A stretch of DNA of 64,000 bases, taken from the NCBI GenBank assembly GCA_025846845.1, contig JAOYTL010000016.1, positions 98,733 to 162,732 on the forward strand, given 5' to 3'. The notes under the pieces were generated by a model that did not search any database, had not been told where the DNA came from, and saw only the letters and a list, made by a program, of their open reading frames with translations. The stretch is from Alloboseaceae bacterium BT-24-1. GTDB taxonomy: Bacteria > Pseudomonadota > Alphaproteobacteria > Rhizobiales > Beijerinckiaceae. Positions within the stretch are counted from its first letter, which is position 1; each line of letters starts with the position of its first letter. Below, one piece after another: positions 16,447 to 25,212 of this stretch. A program made the position numbers and the translations under genes.

Positions 16447-18042
16447 TCACCCCCGGCCCTTCTTCTCGTATTCGGCGTAGAGCTGGTCCGCCATGGCACG
16501 TAGCGCCCGGCCGATATTGGCGTATTCATACTCGTTGAGATTGGCGAGCGAGGCGCGGCCCGCCGCTTGTTTCGTGCCGAAGCCACGCCCCGGCAGCAAC
16601 ACGATCCCGGTCTCGTCGGCGATCCGGAACAGGAAGTCGCCGGCGGCTGAGCGCTTCGTGACCCATTTGGCGAAGGCGTCGCCATAGAGCTTGCGCGAGA
16701 TCTCCTCGAGGTCGAGCAGGGTGTAGTAGTCGACGGCGTTCGGATCGCTGTCCTGCTCGATGCCGAGCTCGCGATAAAGCGCAGCCTCGCGCCGGCGGAT
16801 CAGCTTCTTCAGCTCGGCCTTGTAGCTGTCGCTTTCGTCCATCAGCGCGAACAGCGAGAACAGCACCATCTGGACCTGCTGCGGCGTCGACAGGCCGGCG
16901 GTGTGGTTGAGCGCCACCGCGCGGCTGTCGGCAACGATGCGATCGATGAAACGCAGCGATCTCACATCCGGCAGGAGCGAGCCGTAGCGGCGGTCGAGAC
17001 CCTTCTTCGCCTCCTTGGGCAGGGCGTCGAGCGCTCTGTCGAAGACATTCTGCTTGTGCGTGGCGATCACGCCGAGGCGCCAGCCGGTCGCGCCGAAATA
17101 TTTCGAGAACGAATAGACCAGCATCGTGTTCTGCGGGCAGGTCGCGAACAGCGAGCGGAACCCGTCGGCGAAGGTGCCATAGACGTCGTCGGTCAGGATG
17201 AACAGGTCCGGCCGATGCTCGCGCACGATCGCGGCGACGCGGTCGAGGCTGCGATCGTCCATCTTGACCGAGGGTGGATTGCTCGGATTGACGCAGAAGA
17301 AGATCTTGATCGCCGGATCCTTGAGCTTGTCGAGCTCCTCGTCCGGGAACTGCCAGCCTTGTGCCGGATCGGCGTTGATCGCGACCTCGACGAGCCCGTA
17401 TTCGTCGAGCTCGGGAATCTCGATATAGGGCGTGAACACCGGCAGGCCGATCGCGACCTTGTCGCCGCGCTTCAAGAGCCCGTTTTGCTTCAGTGTGTTG
17501 AAGATGTAGGCCATCGCCGCCGTGCCGCCCTCGGTGGCGAAGAGATCGATGCTGCCCGCCGGCAGGAAGCCGCCGATCATCTCCTTGACGATGTACTGCT
17601 TGACGATGTCCTCGCTGATCTTGAGCATCCGCGGCGGCACAGGGTAGTTGCTGCCGAGGATGCCCTCGACCATTTCGTGCAGGAAGTCGGAAGGGGGCAG
17701 GCCGAGCTGGTCGCGGACATAGCTCAGCGCCCGGCCGAGGAAGACGACGCCCGGCTGGTCGCGATGCTCGGCCGTGAAGCGCTCGAACCGGCCCTCGATG
17801 CCCTCGATCTTCGGCAGGCCGCCGACGCCGTTCTCCATGTAGGAATAGGACAACTCGGCCTCGGCCACGGCGAACAGGCCGAGCCGGAAGAAGGCGCGGC
17901 GCGGCAGGGTCGCCAGGAAATTGGGATTACCGCGGCCGGCATTGAGCATCAGGCGGTTCGCCTTGCCCGATGCCAGCTTGATCAACTCGTCCTTCAGCTC
18001 AAACGGGCTCAGCTTGGCGTATTTCGAGTAATCGGTGGTCAT
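16447..18042 (-). CDS. aspD: Bifunctional aspartate aminotransferase / aspartate 4-decarboxylase
   Basis: A 531-residue PLP enzyme of fold type I, the expected length for AspD. It removes the beta-carboxyl group of L-aspartate to give L-alanine and CO2. The PLP lysine lies in LVYSFSKYFGATGWRLG. Substrate-binding and cofactor motifs include CVNPSNPPSVKM and ILTDDVYGTFADG. A Shine-Dalgarno CGGAGTTTGCC supports ATG 18042. It lies 17 bases after aspT on the same strand. The pair forms a cytosolic/membrane cycle: aspartate enters, is decarboxylated using a proton, and alanine leaves, generating proton-motive force and raising internal pH. Confidence 0.95.
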   Translation of the reverse strand: MTTDYSKYAKLSPFELKDELIKLASGKANRLMLNAGRGNPNFLATLPRRAFFRLGLFAVAEAELSYSYMENGVGGLPKIEGIEGRFERFTAEHRDQPGVVFLGRALSYVRDQLGLPPSDFLHEMVEGILGSNYPVPPRMLKISEDIVKQYIVKEMIGGFLPAGSIDLFATEGGTAAMAYIFNTLKQNGLLKRGDKVAIGLPVFTPYIEIPELDEYGLVEVAINADPAQGWQFPDEELDKLKDPAIKIFFCVNPSNPPSVKMDDRSLDRVAAIVREHRPDLFILTDDVYGTFADGFRSLFATCPQNTMLVYSFSKYFGATGWRLGVIATHKQNVFDRALDALPKEAKKGLDRRYGSLLPDVRSLRFIDRIVADSRAVALNHTAGLSTPQQVQMVLFSLFALMDESDSYKAELKKLIRRREAALYRELGIEQDSDPNAVDYYTLLDLEEISRKLYGDAFAKWVTKRSAAGDFLFRIADETGIVLLPGRGFGTKQAAGRASLANLNEYEYANIGRALRAMADQLYAEYEKKGRG

Positions 18043-18059
18043 GGCAAACTCCGATCGGT

Positions 18060-19745
18060 TCAGGCAAAGGCGACGACGAGCGGCCCGAGCAGGGTGAGGA
18101 AGACGTTGGCGAGTGCGTAGGTGATGGCGAAGGGCGTAGTCGGGATCGAGTTCCCGGCCTTGTCGAGAATCTCGCCGAAGGCCGGGTTGGCGCTGCGCGA
18201 GCCCGACAAGGCGCCGGCGAAGATCGCGGTGTTGTCGTAGCGCAGGACATAGCGGCCGAAGAGCATGGTGATCAGCAGCGGCAGCAGGGTCACCACCACG
18301 CCGATCAGGAAGATCGACAGGCCCTTGTCGGCGATCGTGCTGACGGCCTGCAGCCCCGATTGCAGTCCGACCACCGCGACGAAGCCGGCAAGGCCGAGGT
18401 CGCGCAATAGCGTCGATGCCGCGCTCGGCATGTTGCCCAGCGCCATGTTGCGGCTGCGATACCAGCCGAAAGCGAGTCCGGAGAGGAGCGCACCGCCGCC
18501 GCTGCCCAGGGTCAGCGGAATATCGCCGAAGCGGACCACCAGGAGCCCGATCAGCAGGCCGACGACGAGACCGAAGCCGTGGAAGACGAAATCGGTCTTG
18601 TCGCTCGGGATGATGACGCTGCCGACCTGCCGCGCCACGCGCTGTACGTCCTCTGCCGTGCCGTAGAGCGTGGCGACGTCGCCCGGCTCGATCACCGTTG
18701 CGCCCTCGAGCGGCAACGGAGTGCCGGCCCGCTTGACCGCAATCACATAGACGCCGTGGCGCAGATCCGCGGCCGTCGAGGTCCGGATCTCCGCGACGGT
18801 GCGCTTGACGAAGGCGGCCGCTGTGATCGCGACGTCACGCGTGACGACGACCACGTCCATGCCTTCGGAGGATTCGAGTTCCGGGCCGAGCTGTTGCGAG
18901 AGGCCGACCACGCCCGAACGACGCCCGACCAGCAGGACGATGTCGCCGGCCTGGAGCTTGAGGGACGGTTCCGTGCCGATCAGCGCGCCGCCGCGCTTGA
19001 TGCGCTCGATGCTGATCGGCTGGGCGCCGGCGCCCTCGATCTCGGCGACGCTGCGGCCGGCCGCGGTCTCGATGCGATAGATACGCCCGACGAGGTCGGG
19101 CGCTGCCGCATGCTCGCCGACACCGTAGCTGCGTGCTCCGGCCAGCATCTCCGCCTCGGCCTTGATCGCGTCGTCGCGAATGCTCCGCCGCATGAACCAG
19201 GGCAGGATGTTGACGCAGACGATGATCGCGCCGAACGAGCCGAAGATATAGGTGACGGCATAGCCGATCGCGACATTGGCCTGCAGGCGCTGGGTCTCGT
19301 CGGCGGCGAGGCCGAGCTTGCCGATCGCGGCGCTGGCGGTACCGATGATCGCCGACTGCGTCAGGCCGCCGGCGGCGATCCCGGCCGCGAGCCCCTTGTC
19401 GAGGCCGAAGGCGCGCGCCAGCACGATGACCGTCAGAAGGCCGCTGACCGCCAACACGGTCGCCATCGCGATCTCGCGCAGCGACTGGCGCCCGAGCGAC
19501 CGGAAGAATTGCGGGCCGCTTTCGAAGCCCACCGCATAGATGAACAGGGCGAAGAGGACGGATTTGATGCCGTTGTCGATCGAGATGCCGACCTGGCTGA
19601 TGATCACTGCGACCAGGAGCGAGCCGGCGACCCCGCCGAGCTGGAACTTGCCGAACTGGAATTTGCCGATCCAGTAGCCGAGCGCCAGCGAGAGGAACAG
19701 GGCGATCTCGGGCGACTGGTTCAATACGGCATGGAGCCAGGACAT
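18060..19745 (-). CDS. aspT: Aspartate-alanine antiporter
   Basis: An inner-membrane exchanger of the AAE family, about 561 residues. Two blocks of hydrophobic segments (residues about 10-180 and 380-560) flank a hydrophilic centre with two TrkA-C/RCK-C-like modules (VGRIYRIETAAGRSVAEIEG and LRHGVYVIAVKRAGTPLPLE). I prefer the ATG at 19745: it has AAGGACGCGCTC upstream, and the distance to the conserved LALGYWIGK block then matches known AspT proteins. An in-frame ATG at 19763 is the alternative. It exchanges aspartate for the alanine made by AspD, encoded 17 bases downstream. Confidence 0.93.
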   Translation of the reverse strand: MSWLHAVLNQSPEIALFLSLALGYWIGKFQFGKFQLGGVAGSLLVAVIISQVGISIDNGIKSVLFALFIYAVGFESGPQFFRSLGRQSLREIAMATVLAVSGLLTVIVLARAFGLDKGLAAGIAAGGLTQSAIIGTASAAIGKLGLAADETQRLQANVAIGYAVTYIFGSFGAIIVCVNILPWFMRRSIRDDAIKAEAEMLAGARSYGVGEHAAAPDLVGRIYRIETAAGRSVAEIEGAGAQPISIERIKRGGALIGTEPSLKLQAGDIVLLVGRRSGVVGLSQQLGPELESSEGMDVVVVTRDVAITAAAFVKRTVAEIRTSTAADLRHGVYVIAVKRAGTPLPLEGATVIEPGDVATLYGTAEDVQRVARQVGSVIIPSDKTDFVFHGFGLVVGLLIGLLVVRFGDIPLTLGSGGGALLSGLAFGWYRSRNMALGNMPSAASTLLRDLGLAGFVAVVGLQSGLQAVSTIADKGLSIFLIGVVVTLLPLLITMLFGRYVLRYDNTAIFAGALSGSRSANPAFGEILDKAGNSIPTTPFAITYALANVFLTLLGPLVVAFA

Positions 19746-19888
19746 GAGCGCGTCCTTCGACATTGAAGTCTTCGGAAACCGGATTGCCTGAAGTCAATGT
19801 TTGGTAAAATTATAATCTTTTTGATTGCCTGAGCGTACAGTACTCAGCCATCGGGCGTGATGTCCAGTAGGCTTGGCGGCTGAATTCT

Positions 19889-19940
19889 GCCCTGCTTCTA
19901 CGGCAAGCGCGCGCCGGGGCGCCTGCCGTAGAAGCAGGGC
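19889..19940. terminator. 17-bp perfect stem-loop between the GntR gene and aspT
   Basis: Arms 19889-19905 (GCCCTGCTTCTACGGCA) and 19924-19940 (TGCCGTAGAAGCAGGGC) are perfectly complementary, with an 18-base loop. The structure begins 28 bases beyond the stop of the minus-strand GntR gene and lies before the aspT start. It probably ends GntR transcription, though it lacks a U-run. Confidence 0.6.
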
Positions 19941-19967
19941 ATCCAGAAATGGGAAGGGGCGTCGGAC

Positions 19968-20654
19968 TCAGAGCACGTCGCGCACGCGCACCAGCGTCGA
20001 ATCCATGTGCTTGCCGATGATCACAGCGAGCGCGTCGCCGTCGCGCTTCAGCAGGGCCTCGATCATCTCCTCGTGCTCGGCCACGGCGCCGGCCCATTTC
20101 TCCGGGCCTTCATTACCGATGAAGCGCAGTCGCTTGATCCGGGCCTGGAGCGTGCCGTGCATCTCGACCAGCACGTCGTTGCCCGAGGCGGCGACGATGG
20201 CGCTGTGGATCGCCTGATTGAGCTTGAAATAGTCGAGCCGGTCGCGAGCCGCGTAAAGCACCATCATCTGGTCGTGCAGCGCCTTGATCGCGGCAATGGT
20301 TTCGTCGCTCGCCTGCGCGCAGGTCATCCGGCCGCCAAGCTGTTCCAGCGTCTTCAGCACTTCGAGGATCTGCAGCAGGTCGTGCGCCGAAAACTTGCGG
20401 ACGACGGCGCCCTTGGCCGGCTGGATCTCGACGAGGCCTTCGCTCGCCAGGGTCTTGATCGCCTCGCGCAGCGGCGTGCGCGAGACGCCGAGCTGGGCGC
20501 CGACCGCGCCTTCATTGATGCGCTGCCCGGGCGCCAGCCTGCCCTCGATGATCATGTCGCGCAGCCGCTCGAGCACCTCTTCGTGCAAGGTGCGCCGCGT
20601 GATGCGCGGATAGGCGTCCTGCGCGTCGCTCGACATGCCGGCCTCGTTCGTCAT
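19968..20654 (-). CDS. GntR family (FadR-type) transcriptional regulator
   Basis: A 228-residue regulator with an N-terminal winged helix-turn-helix about residues 20-85 (LHEEVLERLRDMIIEGRLAP, then GVSRTPLREAIKTLASEGLV). It is followed by an all-helical FCD ligand-binding domain, with acidic and histidine residues typical of metal/ligand pockets (HSAIVAASGNDVLVEMHG, EHEEMIEALL). The ATG at 20654 has AAGGAGAGCCGCG before it and is preferred over the longer frame from 20702. It is divergent from pdxA2-tctCBA, and the gap holds an 18-base dyad at 20806-20823. Repression of that transport and catabolic operon, relieved by its substrate, is likely. Confidence 0.9.
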   Translation of the reverse strand: MTNEAGMSSDAQDAYPRITRRTLHEEVLERLRDMIIEGRLAPGQRINEGAVGAQLGVSRTPLREAIKTLASEGLVEIQPAKGAVVRKFSAHDLLQILEVLKTLEQLGGRMTCAQASDETIAAIKALHDQMMVLYAARDRLDYFKLNQAIHSAIVAASGNDVLVEMHGTLQARIKRLRFIGNEGPEKWAGAVAEHEEMIEALLKRDGDALAVIIGKHMDSTLVRVRDVL

Positions 20655-20805
20655 CGCGGCTCTCCTTCGTATCTGTACGGCATGGCGCTTTCGCGCTGTC
20701 AACGCGATCGGCCCGGCTGCGACGTGGCCTTCCCGGCTGGATGCGGCCCCGCCTGTGGACAGGTGAGGCCGATGCCGGGCTCGCGGCAGGGTAGTGCAGT
20801 TAGGT

Positions 20806-20823
20806 TATGCTGCATACAGCATA
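20806..20823. promoter_or_regulatory. Candidate GntR operator upstream of pdxA2
   Basis: TATGCTG-CATA-CAGCATA is a perfect dyad with 7-base arms and a 4-base spacer, in the divergent gap 71 bases before the pdxA2 ATG. Size and symmetry fit FadR-type GntR operators. The surrounding TTAGGTTATGCTGCATAC is the AT-richest part of the gap, consistent with a promoter overlap. Binding is inferred. Confidence 0.5.
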
Positions 20824-20894
20824 CTTGCGTTAGCGACGGCCCCCATGATAGGCCAGCGGCAAGCAACCGGCTGCGGCCGGCTCGGGAGGACAAG

Positions 20895-21929
20895 ATGGAC
20901 ATCAAGGCGCAGGCTTCCTTGCCGGTGATCGCGGTCGCCATGGGCGATCCTTCCGGCATCAGCCCGGAACTCACCGCCCGCATCCTCGCCGAGCCCGACC
21001 TGAGCAAAGCCGCCCGCTACATCGTCTTCGGTGACCTGCGCCTGTTCCAGCTCGGGGCCGACGATGCCGGTCTAAAGCCTAATCTGCATGTCGTCGGTGA
21101 GGGCGATGCCCTGCCGGCCGACGCCGGCAAGCCGATCTTCGTCGACCTCAGGAATCATGATCCGGCCGACCTCCAGCGCGGCACGGCGACGCTCGCCGGC
21201 GGCAAGGCCGCGACCGATAATTTCCGGCGCGCGCTGCGCCTGGCGGCATCCGGCAAGGCCGATGCGGTGTTCTTCACGCCCTTCAACAAGGCGGCGATGC
21301 GTTTTGCCTATCCGGGCTATGACGACGAGATCCGCTTCGTGCGCGACGCGATCGCGTTCGAGGGGCCGGCCAGCGAGTTCAATGTGCTGGACAAGCTCTG
21401 GAACGCCCGCGTCACCTCCCATATCCCGCTCTCCGAGGTCGCGCAGAACATCACCCAGGAGCGCATCCTGCGCGCCCTCGATCTGGCCGATCGGAACCTG
21501 CGGGCCGCCGGCTTCAATCCGCCGCGCATCGCGGTCGCCGGCATCAATCCCCACGCCGGCGACGGCGGCAATTTCGGCCGCGACGAGATCGAGACGATCG
21601 AGCCGGCCGTGAAGGCGGCGAAGGCCAAGGGCTATGTGGTCGAGGGGCCGTTCCCGTCCGACACGGTGTTCCTGCGTGCCAGGAACGGCGATTTCGACGC
21701 GGTGCTGACCATGTACCATGACCAGGGCCAGATCGCGATGAAGCTGATGGGCTTCGACCGCGGCGTCACCCTGATCGGCGGTTTCCCGTTCCCGATCTGC
21801 ACGCCGGCCCACGGCACCGCCTACGAGATCGCCGGCAAGGGCATCGCCAATCTCGGCGCGACCCGCGCGGCGCTGTCGCTCGCAATCAAGATGGCGAGCG
21901 AGGGCAAGGCGGCGCGCAAGGCCGCCTGA
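20895..21929 (+). CDS. PdxA-family 4-hydroxythreonine-4-phosphate dehydrogenase paralogue (PdxA2-like)
   Basis: A 344-residue metal- and NAD-dependent beta-hydroxyacid dehydrogenase/decarboxylase of the PdxA family. The three metal-binding histidines are recognisable in RVTSHIPLSEV, GINPHAGDGG and TMYHDQGQIAMK, and the family C-terminus PAHGTAYEIAGKGIANLG is intact. Start ATG 20895 follows GGGAGGACAAG. Instead of the usual pdxA neighbour rsmA, it leads a TctCBA uptake operon under a divergent GntR. That points to a catabolic PdxA2-type role on an imported hydroxy acid (compare threonate- and dihydrodiol-dehydrogenase members) rather than vitamin B6 synthesis. The actual substrate is unknown. 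Confidence 0.88.
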   Translation: MDIKAQASLPVIAVAMGDPSGISPELTARILAEPDLSKAARYIVFGDLRLFQLGADDAGLKPNLHVVGEGDALPADAGKPIFVDLRNHDPADLQRGTATLAGGKAATDNFRRALRLAASGKADAVFFTPFNKAAMRFAYPGYDDEIRFVRDAIAFEGPASEFNVLDKLWNARVTSHIPLSEVAQNITQERILRALDLADRNLRAAGFNPPRIAVAGINPHAGDGGNFGRDEIETIEPAVKAAKAKGYVVEGPFPSDTVFLRARNGDFDAVLTMYHDQGQIAMKLMGFDRGVTLIGGFPFPICTPAHGTAYEIAGKGIANLGATRAALSLAIKMASEGKAARKAA

Positions 21930-21997
21930 ACCTGTTCCCGGCAGAGCGGCCGTGAAGAGCCGCGCCTCGTTTCAACGATTATCCAGGGAGAAACAGC

Positions 21998-22993
21998 ATG
22001 AAACATTTCTGTATTGCAGCGGGCGCTGCCCTTGCCTCCGTCATTGCCGCGGTGGTTCCGGCCGCAGCCTGGCAGCCGACCAAGTCGGTCGAGTTCGTCG
22101 TGACCTCGGGCCCCGGCGGCGGCACCGATAATTTCGCCCGTATCGTCCAGTCGATCATCGCCAAGCACAAGCTGATCGAGCAGCCGGTCGTCGTGCTCAA
22201 CAAGGGCGGCGGCAGCGGCGCCGAGGGCTACATCTATGGCAAGGGCGCCAAGGGCGACGCCCACAAGGTCGTCTTCGGCACCAACAACGCCTATCTGCTG
22301 CCCTATGTCGCCAAGCTCGGCTACAAGCTCTCCGACCTGACGCCCGTCTCGGCGCTGGCGCTCGACGAGTTCCTGATCTGGGTGAAGGGCGACGCGCCCT
22401 TCAGCGACGCCAAGGCCTATATCGAGGCGGCCAAGGCCAAGCCTGGCAGCTTCAAGATGGCCGGCAGCCAGTCGAAGGACACCGACCAGACGCTGACCGC
22501 GATGATCCAGGAGGCGACCGGCGCCAAGTGGATCTACGTACCCTTCCAGGGTGGTGGCGCGGCTGCGACGCAGCTCGCCGGCGGCCATGTCGATTCCAAC
22601 ACCAACAACCCGAACGAGAATATCGGCCAGTGGAAGGCCGGCCAGGTGAAGCCGCTCTGCGTCTTCTCGCCGGTGCGCCTCGCCAAGAGCGATCCGATCC
22701 ATGACGGCAAGGGCTGGGGCGACATCCCGACCTGCAAGGAAGCCGGCTTGCCGCTCGAAGCCTTCCAGATGCCGCGCACCGTCTGGCTGCCGGCCGAAGT
22801 CCCGGCCGACGCCGTCGCCTACTACGCCGACGTGATGGAGAAGGTCAGCAAGACGCCGGAATGGGCCGAGTTCATTGCCCGCACCGCGCAGACCGCCCGC
22901 TTCATGAAGGGCAAGGAACTCACCGAGTTCGTCGCGAAGGACGAGGCTGCCAACGCCAAGGTCTTCAAGAACGAAGGCTGGGTGGTGAACTGA
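21998..22993 (+). CDS. Tripartite tricarboxylate transporter substrate-binding protein (TctC/Bug)
   Basis: A 331-residue periplasmic receptor. The N-terminus is a signal peptide (MKHFCIAAGAALASVIAAVV, cleavage near AAA/WQP). The Bug-family fingerprint is present: VEFVVTSGPGGGTDNFARIV near residue 35 and VLNKGGGSGAEGY near residue 67. The ATG is preceded by AGGGAGAAACAGC. It delivers a carboxylate to the TctA/TctB membrane complex encoded immediately downstream. Coupling with pdxA2 suggests a hydroxylated organic acid as ligand. A palindromic repeat separates it from tctB. Confidence 0.9.
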   Translation: MKHFCIAAGAALASVIAAVVPAAAWQPTKSVEFVVTSGPGGGTDNFARIVQSIIAKHKLIEQPVVVLNKGGGSGAEGYIYGKGAKGDAHKVVFGTNNAYLLPYVAKLGYKLSDLTPVSALALDEFLIWVKGDAPFSDAKAYIEAAKAKPGSFKMAGSQSKDTDQTLTAMIQEATGAKWIYVPFQGGGAAATQLAGGHVDSNTNNPNENIGQWKAGQVKPLCVFSPVRLAKSDPIHDGKGWGDIPTCKEAGLPLEAFQMPRTVWLPAEVPADAVAYYADVMEKVSKTPEWAEFIARTAQTARFMKGKELTEFVAKDEAANAKVFKNEGWVVN

Positions 22994-23008
22994 TCACGCC
23001 AATCTCCG

Positions 23009-23106
23009 GTCATCCCGGACAAGCCGCGAAGCGGCGCTGATCCGGGATCCATGCCTGAACCGTTCCGGCATGGGTCCCGGGTCTCCCTTCGGTCGCCCGG
23101 GACGAC
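23009..23106. repeat. Intergenic palindromic repeat, GTCATCCCGG family, copy 2
   Basis: It begins GTCATCCCGG at 23009 and ends CCCGGGACGAC at 23096-23106. Inside are the short hairpin GCCGCGAAGCGGC and the facing blocks GGATCCATGCC and GGCATGGGTCC. It shares its outer arms and the CCGGGATCCAT core with the element at 5270-5372. It lies inside an operon, between tctC and tctB, where it may change the relative yield of the binding protein and the membrane parts. Confidence 0.65.
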
Positions 23107-23147
23107 ATGGTCGGGCTGCGCGTCCGACGTTTGAAGGAGGAATGCCG

Positions 23148-23636
23148 ATGATCAGCCGCTTCCAGGCCGAGATCGCGACAGCTTTGGCGACGCTCGCCTT
23201 CGGCTTCGTGATCGTCAACGGCGCCCGCGAGTTCGGCATCGGCTGGGATTCGTCCGGCCCGCAGCCCGGCGCCTTCCCCTTCTATTGCGGTCTCTTGATC
23301 GCGCTCGCCAGCCTCGGCACGATCGCGACCACGGTCGGCCGGCGGATGGGCGGCTCGGCGGCACTCGCCAGGGTTTTCCTCGACAAGGAGCAGGGCAAGC
23401 GCGTCCTCTCCTTCTTCCTGCCGATGCTCGCCTTCGTCGTGCTGAGCGTGACGCTCGGCATGTATGTCGCGATGCTGCTCTACCTCGTCTTCGCGATGCG
23501 CTTCCAGGGCCGCTATGGCTGGCTGCCTTCGCTCGCGACGGCTTTCGGCACGGTCGCCTTCTTCTATTTCGGCCTCGAGAAATTCGCTCAGGTCGGCCTG
23601 CTCAAGGGGCCGGTCGAAGCGACGCTCGGCCTCTGA
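23148..23636 (+). CDS. Tripartite tricarboxylate transporter small membrane subunit (TctB)
   Basis: A 162-residue membrane protein with four predicted spans (LATLAFGFVIVNGAREFGIG, FPFYCGLLIALASLGTIAT, FFLPMLAFVVLSVTLGMYVA, SLATAFGTVAFFYFGLEKF), the expected layout for TctB. The GPQPGAFPFYCGL loop is typical of the family. The ATG at 23148 is chosen because GAAGGAGG (23133-23140) then lies 7 bases upstream; an ATG at 23142 is too close to it. It works with the large subunit TctA in sodium- or proton-driven uptake. Confidence 0.88.
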   Translation: MISRFQAEIATALATLAFGFVIVNGAREFGIGWDSSGPQPGAFPFYCGLLIALASLGTIATTVGRRMGGSAALARVFLDKEQGKRVLSFFLPMLAFVVLSVTLGMYVAMLLYLVFAMRFQGRYGWLPSLATAFGTVAFFYFGLEKFAQVGLLKGPVEATLGL

Positions 23637-23657
23637 ACCAGCGAACCGGAGCCTTCC

Positions 23658-25175
23658 ATGGAAAACTTCGCTTCGCTTCTCCACGGTTTCGAGGTCGCGC
23701 TGACGGCCCATCACATCGCGCTGATGTTCGCCGGTGTGCTGCTCGGCATCCTGGTGGGCGTGCTGCCGGGCCTCGGCGCGCCGAACGGCGTCTCGCTGAT
23801 GCTGCCGCTGACCTTCGCCATGGACCCGGTCTCGGCGATCATCCTCTTGACCTCGCTTTACTGGGGTGCGCTCTTCGGCGGCTCGACCACCTCGATCCTG
23901 TTCAACATTCCCGGTGAGCCGTCCTCGGTCGCCACCACCTTCGACGGCCACCCAATGGCCAAGCAGGGCAGGGCGACCGAAGCGCTGTCCTTCGCCTTCC
24001 TCTCGGCCGGCATCGGCGCCATGGCCGGCGTCATCCTGATCACGCTGCTCTCCGGCTGGGTCGCGCGCTTTGCGCTGAAATTCTCCTCGCCGGAGTATTT
24101 CGCGGTCTATTTCATGACCTTCGCCAGTTTCGTCGGCCTCGGCGGCGCCTCGCCGCTGAAGACCATCGTCTCGATGGCGATGGGCTTCGCCTTCGCCTCG
24201 ATCGGCATGGATTCGGTCTCGGGCAATGTCCGCCTGACCTATGAGTTCGACGTGCTGCTCGCCGGCGTCAGCTTCCTGATCGCGGTGATCGGCCTGTTCG
24301 GCCTCGGCGAGCTCCTGCAGACGATGGAGGAGGGCTTACGCTTCGATGGGGTGAAGGCCAAGGTCCGTCCGCGCGACGTCCTCGCCACCGCGCTGAAGCT
24401 GCCGCGCTACTGGCTCGCCTTGTTGCGCTCCAGCATCATCGGCATCTGGATGGGCATCACGCCGGGTGGGCCGACCGCGGCGTCGTTCATGAGCTACGCC
24501 ATGGCCAAGCGCTCCTCGCGCAATCCGGAGAAGTTCGGCAAGGGTGAGCCCGAGGGCGTGATCTCGCCCGAGACTGCCGACCATGCCGCCGGCTCCGCCG
24601 CCATGCTGCCGATGCTGGCGCTCGGCATTCCGGGTTCGGCGACTGCCGCGGTGATGATGGGCGGGCTGATGATCTGGGGCCTCAACCCCGGCCCGATGCT
24701 CTTCGTCGAGCGGCCCGATTTCGTCTGGGGCCTGATCGCCTCGATGTATCTCGGCAATGTCGTTGCGGTCATTGTGGTACTTGCAACGGTACCGCTCTTC
24801 GCCTCGATCCTGCGCATCCCGTTCTCGATCATCGGCCCGGTGATCGTCGTGGTCTGCTTCATCGGCGCCTATACCGTCGGCAACAAGCAGTTCGACATCT
24901 GGCTCGCACTCGCCTTCGGCATCGTCGGCTATCTCTTCAAGAAGCTCGATTACCCGATTGCGCCGCTGGTACTTGCCATGGTCATCGGCGACAAGGCGGA
25001 GGACGCCTTCCGCCAGTCGATGATCTTCAGCCAGGGCTCGCTCTCGATCTTCTGGTCGAACCCGCTGGTGGCGAGCCTGATGGCGATCGGCCTCGCGCTC
25101 CTGCTCTTCCCACTGATCGGCTCGACAAGGCGGGGCATCCGCAAGCTCGTGACCGCGCGCGCGGCCAAGGCGTGA
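23658..25175 (+). CDS. Tripartite tricarboxylate transporter large permease (TctA)
   Basis: A 505-residue inner-membrane permease with about 12 hydrophobic segments. Family signatures are GVLPGLGAPNGVSLMLPLTF near residue 37, GGSTTSILFNIPGEPSSVAT near residue 74 and IGIWMGITPGGPTAASFMSY near residue 261. The two Gly/Pro-rich re-entrant motifs that line the transport path are both intact. It follows tctB by 21 bases and completes the pdxA2-tctCBA operon. Confidence 0.92.
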   Translation: MENFASLLHGFEVALTAHHIALMFAGVLLGILVGVLPGLGAPNGVSLMLPLTFAMDPVSAIILLTSLYWGALFGGSTTSILFNIPGEPSSVATTFDGHPMAKQGRATEALSFAFLSAGIGAMAGVILITLLSGWVARFALKFSSPEYFAVYFMTFASFVGLGGASPLKTIVSMAMGFAFASIGMDSVSGNVRLTYEFDVLLAGVSFLIAVIGLFGLGELLQTMEEGLRFDGVKAKVRPRDVLATALKLPRYWLALLRSSIIGIWMGITPGGPTAASFMSYAMAKRSSRNPEKFGKGEPEGVISPETADHAAGSAAMLPMLALGIPGSATAAVMMGGLMIWGLNPGPMLFVERPDFVWGLIASMYLGNVVAVIVVLATVPLFASILRIPFSIIGPVIVVVCFIGAYTVGNKQFDIWLALAFGIVGYLFKKLDYPIAPLVLAMVIGDKAEDAFRQSMIFSQGSLSIFWSNPLVASLMAIGLALLLFPLIGSTRRGIRKLVTARAAKA

Positions 25176-25212
25176 CGGCGGCGGTATGGCTGGCGATCTT
25201 GCCGTCAAGCTT

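Noticed and set aside
20895..25175. Terephthalate-type pathway (TphB plus TpiAB-like importer) for the pdxA2-tct operon
   Set aside because: No terephthalate dioxygenase or reductase genes are present, so the PdxA-family and TTT genes alone do not support that substrate.
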